DNA from: JAJEAD01 sp965221555
Lineage (GTDB): Bacteria; Pseudomonadota; Gammaproteobacteria; HK1
DNA: 64,000 bases
Reading direction: 5' to 3'
Assembly (NCBI GenBank): GCA_965221555.1
Contig: OZ244895.1
Span: 2,170,001-2,234,000, forward strand
The notes beneath the pieces were generated by a model. It searched no databases. It was not told the DNA's origin and worked only from the letters and a program-made list of their open reading frames with translations. Positions 57,607-64,000 of this stretch are shown here, in pieces; position 1 is the first letter of the stretch; each line of letters begins with the position of its first letter. Both the position numbers and the translations under genes were made by a program.

Positions 57607-58676
57607 GTCCCCGGCTCCGTACCCGGCATGAAGTGATCCATGAAGCGATCCGACTGGTTCAGATCCTCATCCAGCAGGAGCAGGGGGTCGACATCTCCGA
57701 CTTCGTCGGCCTGAGACACTTCGACGCCGTCACCGTTTTGACCCAACGCGAAGTACCTGTGCGGCACGGCCTTGGACTCGCTGTCGAGAAGAATCTCGAA
57801 CTCCCTCAGCAAGAACAGGCTGTGCGTGGCCACGAATACCTGCACGCCGGCCTTGCAGATGCCGAGTATGGCCCTGGCGGTCTCGCGAATCAGCCTCGGA
57901 TTGAGGTTGGCCTCCGGTTCGTCCCAGAACAGGCATCCCTTGTCGAGAAGGGAGCCGTTCGAGATCAGGCGTACGAGCATGGAGATCTTGCGCCATCCTT
58001 CGGCAACCAGCGGCATTTCCATATTGCTCGCATTGTTTGGCTTGAAGTAGAAGCGGCCACCGTTGCTGTTCAACACGATCCGCCCGCCAAGCTCATCCTC
58101 CAAGGGTTTAAGTAAAGCGGCAATCTTTGCTTCTCTCCTTCCCTTGATTGTCGGTTCACCGAGAAGCAGGCAGGTATCTCGCCACGTCTCATCGAATTCC
58201 AGGTGTCGGCTTTCGTAGAGCGCGACGAAGCCCGGGTAGAGCGTCAACAGCTCCCGGGTGGGGACGAACACCGGCGGCTTGTCTTGCCACGCGGTCGGAG
58301 TCTTCTCTATGGAAACCTTGGATTCCGCGAGAGAAGAGAAGTGAAAGGCCAGGGACGTGCCGGGCGGATCTAGGGCAATCTCCACTGTGCAGAGATTGCG
58401 TCCCTGTTGGCGATGGACAAGGCGACCAAGGCGCTCTTCCGGTCGAAACACGCCGAAGAGCTTGTCAGCCAACTTCTCCTGCAATGTGATCTTGGTAGGC
58501 CGTTCGTGACGCTTCTTGCCCTCTTCGGCACTCACCGCCATCACTGCATAGGGAAGTTTGAGAAGGTGCGTCTTGCCCGATCCGTTGGCCCCGACGATGA
58601 CATTGAGACCCTTCGCGAACTTGAGGTCAACGCTCCTGAAGACCGTGAAATTCTCCATCCTGAGGGACTCGAGCAC
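57603..58676 (-). CDS. ABC/OLD-like AAA ATPase
   Basis: 357 residues from GTG 58676, with GGAGG 8 bases upstream. Walker A is GANGSGKTH (29-37), Walker B LFWDEPEANLNP (249-260, Asp252-Glu253), and the H-loop ATHSLFLLRE has His285. This is the RecF/SMC-like AAA_15/AAA_21 type seen in Gabija, Septu, PARIS and retron effectors. There is no C-terminal TOPRIM domain, so the nuclease function probably lies in the separate downstream protein. It precedes and overlaps that gene. Base composition is lower in GC than the surrounding genes. Confidence 0.8.
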   Translation of the reverse strand: MLESLRMENFTVFRSVDLKFAKGLNVIVGANGSGKTHLLKLPYAVMAVSAEEGKKRHERPTKITLQEKLADKLFGVFRPEERLGRLVHRQQGRNLCTVEIALDPPGTSLAFHFSSLAESKVSIEKTPTAWQDKPPVFVPTRELLTLYPGFVALYESRHLEFDETWRDTCLLLGEPTIKGRREAKIAALLKPLEDELGGRIVLNSNGGRFYFKPNNASNMEMPLVAEGWRKISMLVRLISNGSLLDKGCLFWDEPEANLNPRLIRETARAILGICKAGVQVFVATHSLFLLREFEILLDSESKAVPHRYFALGQNGDGVEVSQADEVGDVDPLLLLDEDLNQSDRFMDHFMPGTEPGT

Positions 58677-58836
58677 GGGTGCTACCTCCTCTGCGCCTCA
58701 GGGCCCGGACACTCCGTGCCGAGAACGCGTTGGGCACCCATGGCTGCGATGGCGGGGATACCCGGGGGAGGGCGCTCGACCGCTGCGTGCGGCCACAGCA
58801 GGAAGTAGATAACAGGCATGAAACATGCGCCAAGCA

Positions 58837-58856
58837 AGGCGGCCTGCGGGCCGCCT
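58837..58856 (+). terminator. Perfect hairpin between ATPase and toxin genes
   Basis: AGGCGGCC and GGCCGCCT pair around a TGCG loop. On the plus strand CTTCTATTT follows, a fair T-rich tail, but no plus-strand gene lies upstream; on the minus strand, where vapC is read, the tail is TGCTTGG and weaker. The rest of the 294-base gap (58677-58970) has no recognised gene. Confidence 0.45.
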
Positions 58857-58970
58857 CTTCTATTTGGGCTGAAGCAGCTTCCAGGGAAGGGCAGCTTACC
58901 AGAGCCGGACGTGGTGTCGGTCAGCGCCTGGCGCGGCAACGCGGCTCTCAGGAGGCTTCGATCGCATCGC

Positions 58971-59393
58971 TCAGGAGTCCGTCCACGGATTGACGATATC
59001 GACGCTGGTGTCAACGAAGTCCCGGACGTTACGCGTAGCGAGTGCCATCCCGCGCGAGCGGGCGATGGCCGCAATCTGGCAGTCCGCCTCCGGTATCGGC
59101 CTGCCCTTCGCCCGCTGGGCGGCGGCGATCTCCGCGTAAGCGGATGCGGCGGCGCTGTCGAAGGGCAGAACCCGGTCGGCGAAGCCGGTGCGCAACATCC
59201 GCTCCAGTCCTACCGTCAACCCGTCACGTCGCCTCCCCGGCGGCATGATCGCGAGGCCAAAGCGCAGTTCCGCCTCGCTGATCGCCGTAATGTGCAGGCT
59301 TGATGTTGCGCGTTCCGCGACCCATGACACGACTGCGGGGTTCGGGGTGGGCCGCATCAGTTCGGACAGCACATTCGTATCGACCACTACCAT
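58971..59393 (-). CDS. vapC: PIN-domain toxin (VapC/FitB-like)
   Basis: 140 residues from ATG 59393, 10 bases after the antitoxin stop. The N-terminus MVVVDTNVLSELMRP has the first PIN acid (Asp5), Glu is in ISEAELRFG, and IPEADCQIAAIARSRG supplies the later acidic residues. These toxins cleave RNA, usually tRNA or rRNA, and are held inactive by the partner. FitB-type proteins share this LSELMRP start. Confidence 0.9.
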   Translation of the reverse strand: MVVVDTNVLSELMRPTPNPAVVSWVAERATSSLHITAISEAELRFGLAIMPPGRRRDGLTVGLERMLRTGFADRVLPFDSAAASAYAEIAAAQRAKGRPIPEADCQIAAIARSRGMALATRNVRDFVDTSVDIVNPWTDS

Positions 59394-59403
59394 CACCGCC
59401 GCC

Positions 59404-59646
59404 TCAATCGAAGCGCGGCGGTTCGCGCATTGGACCACGAGGCGGCAGATCGAGCTCTACGCCACCGCAGGGCGCGAAGCACTGGTGGATGAAGGCGGCC
59501 AGATTCTTCGGTTCGGCCTCCCGTGCGACCGCTTCGCGCAGGATGAGCCGCGCCTCCTCTTCCATCGAACGGCCGTTGCCCGCCGCTCGGGTGCGAAGCC
59601 GGGTCTTTACGTCGGCGTCGAGGTTGCGGATCGTGATGCTCGCCAT
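59404..59646 (-). CDS. vapB: Ribbon-helix-helix antitoxin (FitA/VapB-like)
   Basis: 80 residues starting MASITIRNLDADVKTRL, the RHH fold start typical of FitA/Arc-type antitoxins. A helix with SMEEEARLILREAV follows. The C-terminal half (FIHQCFAPCGGVELDLPPRG) would fold on the toxin. It should bind its own promoter and neutralise the PIN toxin encoded just downstream. Confidence 0.9.
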   Translation of the reverse strand: MASITIRNLDADVKTRLRTRAAGNGRSMEEEARLILREAVAREAEPKNLAAFIHQCFAPCGGVELDLPPRGPMREPPRFD

Positions 59647-59712
59647 GGTTGGATCCTCGTTGCGGCAGAAACGCTACTCTATGAATGATTGCGGTGCAAT
59701 CAACATATCGAG

Positions 59713-59891
59713 CCCGTAAATCTCACCGATCTTCGGCCGCTTCGGGCGCCAAGATGCCGTGATGGTGGGACGCACGGACCGAAAGACGCTCAAGACGTGG
59801 CTGACACGAAGTCGTTGCGGTTTGAGGGAGTACGTCACGTTAACGTGAGCATGTTGGCGTCCGCGAGTTGAGAGGTCGGGGCAATTTGCGG
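59713..59891 (+). repeat. Dispersed intergenic repeat, copy I (short form)
   Basis: 179 bases from CCCGTAAATCTCACCGATCT to the degenerate right end TCGGGGCAATTTGCGG. The blocks GGGCGCCAAGATGCCGTGAT, GGACCGAAAGACGCT and GACACGAAGTCGTTGCGG are almost identical to copy G. It lies in the 520-base spacer between the antitoxin start and the livF stop. Confidence 0.85.
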
Positions 59892-60025
59892 ACTGGAGCT
59901 CGCTCCAGGTTCGACGAGTTGGCGACGCACAGCGCGAAAGACAGGCGGTAGCCGGTTGCGGTGGGCAGCCCTGAAAGGACGACAAAGCCCGCTCCGGTGC
60001 CTGCGTCAGCGCTCTGGTGCTCGCG

Positions 60026-60136
60026 TCAGCGAATCCGGGGCGTCATCGCGGCAACGATTGACTCTGCGAGCCTTGATTCGGCGCCCGCATCCTCGAGGCT
60101 ACGGATTGCGGCAGGGGTGTTGACGATGACAGCCAT
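60026..60136 (-). pseudogene. Possible 36-residue remnant of a coiled-coil protein gene
   Basis: ATG 60136 opens a 36-codon frame (AAIRSLEDAGAESRLAES, then TPRIR) that resembles the N-terminus of small DUF1640/CCDC90-type coiled-coil proteins, which then carry a longer coiled coil and a TM helix; here the frame stops early. Just past it, at 59990-60030, an imperfect 20-base tandem duplication (TGCGTCAGCGCT, CGCGTCAGCGAA) may mark a deletion. The evidence is thin. Confidence 0.25.
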
Positions 60137-60166
60137 GAGCGGGGCCGGTCCGTTGGCGGTGCTTGC

Positions 60167-60880
60167 TCACTTCCGACGCACTCCGACATAGCGCACCAGC
60201 GGGGTGGGATCCTGGGCGAGGCTCTGGGGCGTCGCGTGTTCCCGGATTCGGCCCTGCTCGATGAATGCGATGTGGTCAGCCACGCGCAGCGCGGCTTCCA
60301 CCTTCTGTTCGACGAGCAGCATCGTCACCCCCTGCGTGCGCAGCTCGACAATCGTTTCCAGTATGCGGTCGACGAGGCTCGGTTGCAGACCCTCGCTCGG
60401 CTCGTCGAGCAGGAGCACTCTCGCTCCGGTGGCCAGAGCGCGCGCCATCGCCACCATCTGCTGCTGTCCACCGCTCAGGCGTCCCGCCGGTGTGCGCAGG
60501 CGTTCCTTCAGCGCGGGAAAGCGATCGAGTGCGAATTCCAGTCGGGGCGCCCTCTCGTCACCGCCTCCGGCGAGGAGGCCCACGCGCAGGTTCTCCTCCA
60601 CGCTCATCTCGGCGAAGAGGCGTCGCCCCTGGGGCACATAGGCGATGCCGCGGGCCGGGATGCGGTGCGCAGCGATGCCGAGGAGCTCGGTGCTCCCGCA
60701 CCGGATGCTCCCGCCCGAGCAAGTGGCGAGTCCCATGATCGCGCGCAGCACCGTGGTCTTGCCGGCGCCGTTTCGCCCGAGCAGGCCCAGTACGCTTCCG
60801 GAGGGGACGGCGAGGTCGACGCCGTGGAGAATCTCGACCCGACCGTAGCCCGCCCTCAGGTTCTCGATCGCAAGCTTCAT
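60167..60880 (-). CDS. livF: Branched-chain amino acid/amide ABC transporter ATPase (LivF)
   Basis: 237 residues: Walker A GLLGRNGAGKTTVLRA, signature RLSGGQQQMVAMARAL, Walker B VLLLDEPSEGL. The short length and the sequence around MSVEENLRVGLLAGG mark it as LivF/UrtE-type. It overlaps livG by 4 bases and is the last gene of the operon. Confidence 0.93.
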   Translation of the reverse strand: MKLAIENLRAGYGRVEILHGVDLAVPSGSVLGLLGRNGAGKTTVLRAIMGLATCSGGSIRCGSTELLGIAAHRIPARGIAYVPQGRRLFAEMSVEENLRVGLLAGGGDERAPRLEFALDRFPALKERLRTPAGRLSGGQQQMVAMARALATGARVLLLDEPSEGLQPSLVDRILETIVELRTQGVTMLLVEQKVEAALRVADHIAFIEQGRIREHATPQSLAQDPTPLVRYVGVRRK

Positions 60881-61620
60881 CGCCGTCCGAGATAGGCGCG
60901 TTGCACCTCGTGATCCGATTCGATGCTCGCGGGGTCGCCGTTCGCGATCACCCGTCCCCGGTCCATCACCGTGATGTGGGAGGACAGGCGCAGCACCACG
61001 TCGATGTTGTGCTCGATCAGAATCACCGTCGCCCGGGCCGAGATCTCGCGCACCCTTTCGCAGAAGGTGTCGATCTCGTGCTCCGCCAGTCCCTGAGCGG
61101 GCTCGTCGAGGATCAGGAGTCGCGGCCGGAGCGCGAGCCCCATTGCCACCTCCAGCAGGCGCTGGTGTCCGTAGGGGAGCTCCCCGGCGCGGCGCTCGCC
61201 CTGCGCGGACAGGTCGAGGGAGTCGAGCGCACGGTCCACGCGCGCCTCGAGCGCGTCCTGGTCAAGGTGCAGCCACCCCGCGGGGAAGCGCATGAGGGAG
61301 CGCCGGGCGGCCAGCGCGGCGTTCTCCCTCACCGAGAGGTCCCGGTAGATGCTCGTGACCTGGAAGGTGTACACGATGCCGGCCCCAACCCGTCTCCACG
61401 CCGGTAGCCGGGTGATGTCGCGGCCCTCGAAGCGGATACGCCCGGCGCTCGGACGGGTACGTCCGCTTATCATTCCGACCAGGGTCGTCTTGCCCGCGCC
61501 GTTCGGCCCGATGATCGCGTGGATCTGTCCCGCCCGCACCGCGATGGAGGCCTCGTCGACCGCGAGGAGCCCGCCGAAGCGCCGCGTGAGCGCCTCGGTC
61601 TCCAGCAGTGCCGCGCTCAC
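60877..61620 (-). CDS. livG: Branched-chain amino acid/amide ABC transporter ATPase (LivG)
   Basis: 247 residues from GTG 61620, in a GTGA overlap with the livM stop. Walker A IIGPNGAGKTT, signature LPYGHQRLLEVAMGLAL (note the LivG-type degenerate LxYGxQR), Walker B LLILDEPAQGL. It energises transport with LivF. Confidence 0.93.
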   Translation of the reverse strand: MSAALLETEALTRRFGGLLAVDEASIAVRAGQIHAIIGPNGAGKTTLVGMISGRTRPSAGRIRFEGRDITRLPAWRRVGAGIVYTFQVTSIYRDLSVRENAALAARRSLMRFPAGWLHLDQDALEARVDRALDSLDLSAQGERRAGELPYGHQRLLEVAMGLALRPRLLILDEPAQGLAEHEIDTFCERVREISARATVILIEHNIDVVLRLSSHITVMDRGRVIANGDPASIESDHEVQRAYLGRR

Positions 61621-62555
61621 GGAAGCCACGGTGCGAACCTCGCGCGCACCGCGCCCATGATGCCGAGCGGGAAGAAGAGCACCAGCACAAGCAGCGCGCC
61701 TCCGACCACGAAGAGATAGGCGCTGGTCCATCCGCTCGTGATGTCCACGAGGTAGAACATGAGCCCGGTTCCGAGCAAGGGACCGACGCTGGTGCCCGCG
61801 CCGCCGAGCAGGACCCACAGCAGCGGGTAGATGGAGTTCAGGATCGCCGCGAAGGAGGCTCCCACGTAGGAGAAGAGCAGCGCGTAGGCGGCGCCCGCCG
61901 CGCCCGCCATGCCGCCGGAGAGGGTGAGCGCGAACAGCTTGCAGGCGTAGGTGTTGTATCCGAGGAGGCGGGTGCGTTCTTCGTTCTCGCGGATGGCGAC
62001 GAGCACTCGACCGAAGGGCGAGCGCACTATGAACGCGCTCGCAAGGAAGCAGACCGCGAACACGAGCAGGGCGGCGTTGTACTTCACGTCCGGGTTCACC
62101 AGCGCCGCCGGAAGGTGCCCGGAGAGAACGAAGCCCTGGTCGCCGAAGGTGATCCGGTTGAAGTAGAGAATCGCGAGGTAGCAGGCCTGACCGAACATCA
62201 TGGTCACGATGAGGAAGGACACTCCGCTCGTGCGCAGCGCGAACGCGCCGAACGCCAGCGCGAGGCCGAGCGCGCTCGCAACCCCCAGCGCGAATCCCGT
62301 GAGCGCGCCCAGGCCGAGGTAGTAGATGCCAAGACCCGCGCCGTACATTCCCGCCGCGAAGAACATCGCGTGGCCCAGGCTCATCAGGCCGGTGTAGCCG
62401 AAGAGCAGGTTGTAGCCGACCGCATAGGTCGCGAGCACCATGATGCGCGCGAGGTTGGTGTGGTGGTAGGCGCCGAGGAAGAACTGCGCCGCGAAGAGCG
62501 CGAACAGTATTCCAAGGTGCAGCGCCAGCACCCGTGCGCGTGGTCCGCGAATCAA
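61617..62555 (-). CDS. livM: Branched-chain amino acid/amide ABC transporter permease (LivM)
   Basis: 312 residues from TTG 62555, whose TTGA overlaps the livH stop; the frame is open far upstream but that is antisense or livH shadow. About nine TM helices, with the family segment YNLLFGYTGLMSLGHAMFF near residue 48. It forms the channel with LivH. Confidence 0.92.
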   Translation of the reverse strand: MIRGPRARVLALHLGILFALFAAQFFLGAYHHTNLARIMVLATYAVGYNLLFGYTGLMSLGHAMFFAAGMYGAGLGIYYLGLGALTGFALGVASALGLALAFGAFALRTSGVSFLIVTMMFGQACYLAILYFNRITFGDQGFVLSGHLPAALVNPDVKYNAALLVFAVCFLASAFIVRSPFGRVLVAIRENEERTRLLGYNTYACKLFALTLSGGMAGAAGAAYALLFSYVGASFAAILNSIYPLLWVLLGGAGTSVGPLLGTGLMFYLVDITSGWTSAYLFVVGGALLVLVLFFPLGIMGAVRARFAPWLP

Positions 62556-63430
62556 GGACGCGCCCCGAAGAGGCCGTTCGGGCGCACCACGAGCACCAGC
62601 GCCACCAGCAGCGTGGCGAGGATCTTCGCGAGCGTGGGCGAGAAGAACATCGAGACCATCCCGTCGCCGATGCCGATCACGAACGCGGCGACGACGGTTC
62701 CGCGCAGGCTGCCGAGCCCGCCGATGATCACCACGATGAATGAGAGCAGCAGCGGGTCGAGGCCCATCAGGTAGTGGGCCTGCTGGATGGGGACGATGAG
62801 AACCCCGGCCACCGCCGCGAGCATGGCGCCGGCCGCGAACACGCCGGTGTACACCAGGCGCACCGGCACCCCGTGGGCGAGGGCCATCTCCGCATCCTGT
62901 TGCGTTGCGCGCATGTAGAGCCCGATCCGGCTGCGGGCGAGCACCGCCCAGGTGCCGAGCAGCAGCAGGGCGGAGGCGCCGATGACCACGAGCTTGTAGC
63001 CGGAGTAGCCGAACCAGGGGAACGTCACCCGGAAGTAGATGGGCGCTTCCACCGGCCTCGCATCCGGGCCGTAGCCGCTGAGCACCGCCTGCTGCAACAC
63101 GTAGAGCAGGCCGATAGTCGCGACGATGGTGCTCTCCGGGTGGTAGTTCACCCGGCGAAGCACGAGCCAGTCGGTCGCGACCGCGAGCCCCCCCACCACC
63201 AGCGGTGCGCACACCAGCGCGAGCAGGAACCCGCCGATCGGGGAGCCTCCGGCGAGCGAGGCGCAGAACCATGCGATCACGGCGCCCAGCATGTAGAACT
63301 CGCCGTGCGCAACGTTGACGATGCGCATCACCCCAAAGACCAGCGACAGCCCGAGCGCGGTGACCGCCAGCACGCAGGCGGTCACCGTGCCTTCGAGGAG
63401 CGCCAGCAGCAGGTGCGGGCCGAAGCTCAC
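62552..63430 (-). CDS. livH: Branched-chain amino acid/amide ABC transporter permease (LivH)
   Basis: 292 residues from GTG 63430, overlapping the binding-protein stop (GTGA). Landmarks are LSLVFGVMRIVNVAHGEFYM near residue 29 and VIIGGLGSLRGTVVAAFVIG near the C-terminus. It pairs with LivM. Confidence 0.93.
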   Translation of the reverse strand: MSFGPHLLLALLEGTVTACVLAVTALGLSLVFGVMRIVNVAHGEFYMLGAVIAWFCASLAGGSPIGGFLLALVCAPLVVGGLAVATDWLVLRRVNYHPESTIVATIGLLYVLQQAVLSGYGPDARPVEAPIYFRVTFPWFGYSGYKLVVIGASALLLLGTWAVLARSRIGLYMRATQQDAEMALAHGVPVRLVYTGVFAAGAMLAAVAGVLIVPIQQAHYLMGLDPLLLSFIVVIIGGLGSLRGTVVAAFVIGIGDGMVSMFFSPTLAKILATLLVALVLVVRPNGLFGARP

Positions 63431-64000
63431 AGGGGCAAGGAGGTGTAGTCCGCCTCCGCGTCGTACTTGCCGTCTTCCACGGACGTGGTGTGCACCACCT
63501 CGAGCTTTCCGTCCCGGACTTCGGAGATGAACTGTCGTCCGTAGCACTGGTGGAGCGCGCCGTTGAACTCCTTGTAGCCCTGCGGGTGGCCGATCCCTTC
63601 ATTGAAGGCGCGGAAGCCCTCCAGCGTCTCCACGAGCGCCGCAACGTCGGCGGGGCGGCGGCGACGGTAGCCACTCTGCTCGACCGCCTGCTTGATGACG
63701 TAGAGCGTTTCCCAGCAGCCGAACATGTGCGAGTTGGCGGAGACATCCTTCGGATCGTCGACACTCGCTCCGTCGGCGTTGATGCCGACCCGCTCCCGGT
63801 AGTGGCGGTTGGCCGCGGTGTCGAGTCCGTCCGCGTAGCGCGGCATCCCCTCCCACAGGTACGTGCCTTCGAGGAAGGAGAGGCCCGGACTCGCGATGTC
63901 CACGCCCTCCAGCGAGTCGATGAAGCCGAATATCTGCGGGCGCTTCGAGCCGAAGTGCTCCCCCATCTCCTTGACGAAGGTCAGTACGCCGGGACCGACC
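63427..64000 (-). CDS. livK: ABC transporter substrate-binding protein (LivK/type 1 periplasmic), N-terminus beyond window
   Basis: The frame is open to the right edge, giving the last 190 or so residues. It contains FIDSLEGVDIASPGLSFLEG and a tail QCYGRQFISEVRDGKLEVV typical of the Peripla_BP_6 family. It begins the livKHMGF operon, whose members overlap by 4 bases. Substrate (branched amino acids, urea, amides or betaine-like compounds) cannot be told from the C-terminus. Confidence 0.88.
   Translation of the reverse strand, partial: VGPGVLTFVKEMGEHFGSKRPQIFGFIDSLEGVDIASPGLSFLEGTYLWEGMPRYADGLDTAANRHYRERVGINADGASVDDPKDVSANSHMFGCWETLYVIKQAVEQSGYRRRRPADVAALVETLEGFRAFNEGIGHPQGYKEFNGALHQCYGRQFISEVRDGKLEVVHTTSVEDGKYDAEADYTSLPL

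Noticed and set aside
59990..60030. Tandem TGCGTCAGCG-type duplication as a CRISPR or iteron array
   Set aside because: Only two imperfect units of about 20 bases, without spacers, leader or cas genes.

Overview
The window is GC-rich (roughly two thirds G+C by eye), densely coded chromosomal DNA from a proteobacterium, most likely a gammaproteobacterium. The strongest marker is the plus-strand run leuB-asd-fimV-truA-trpF-trpB-trpA-accD-folC-dedD-like-cvpA-purF (30909-44173), an order typical of gammaproteobacteria that includes the type IV pilus hub protein FimV. Most genes are housekeeping or metabolic.

Layout: 1-1515 is the 5' part of a secreted FN3/Calx-beta-like repeat protein. 1892-7453 (minus) holds a homocysteine methyltransferase-like gene, selA, nicotinamidase, nicotinate phosphoribosyltransferase and a sarcosine/dimethylglycine methyltransferase-like gene. 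Next come homospermidine synthase, an alpha/beta hydrolase, O-acetylhomoserine sulfhydrylase, glycolate oxidase (glcF, glcE, glcD), an Fpg/MutM glycosylase, an L,D-transpeptidase and a tRNA-Ser(CGA) followed by two tiny membrane proteins. 19037-27667 (minus) holds a class III nucleotide cyclase translationally coupled to pyrB, a Rieske oxygenase, msrA and a type-2 ileS. Then an HU-like gene, dapD-queG, the leuB-to-purF block, msrB, the suf operon with a Rieske ferredoxin, a HAD phosphatase, a leucyl aminopeptidase, a STAS protein, amt, an ATP:cob(I)alamin adenosyltransferase, an SDR, an ATPase-nuclease pair, a VapBC-type toxin-antitoxin pair and a livKHMGF-type ABC transporter running off the right edge.

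Three things stand out. (1) The leader of ileS on the minus strand has the hallmarks of an isoleucine T-box riboswitch: the TGGTACCGCG box, an AGTA/GAA specifier loop with ATC as specifier, its own promoter, and a hairpin covering the Shine-Dalgarno sequence. T-boxes belong mainly to Firmicutes and Actinobacteria, and the IleRS it controls is the type-2 (eukaryote-like) form, so the unit may have been acquired as a regulated cassette. (2) At least nine intergenic spacers hold copies of one dispersed repeat of about 178 bp (short form) or 240-290 bp (long form), with inverted ends CCCGCAAATTTCACCGATTT. It looks like a MITE, and two copies abut the stop codons of glcF and a Rieske ferredoxin gene. 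(3) A lower-GC islet at 57079-59646 contains an ABC/OLD-like ATPase overlapping a small PD-(D/E)xK-type nuclease, next to a toxin-antitoxin pair. It is a candidate defence module I cannot match to a named system.

Functionally the window combines methyl-group and betaine chemistry (Hcy methyltransferase-like, SDMT-like and GbcA-like genes), NAD salvage, tryptophan/purine/pyrimidine synthesis, Fe-S assembly and amino-acid or amide uptake. No CRISPR array, rRNA operon, prophage or intact insertion sequence was seen.
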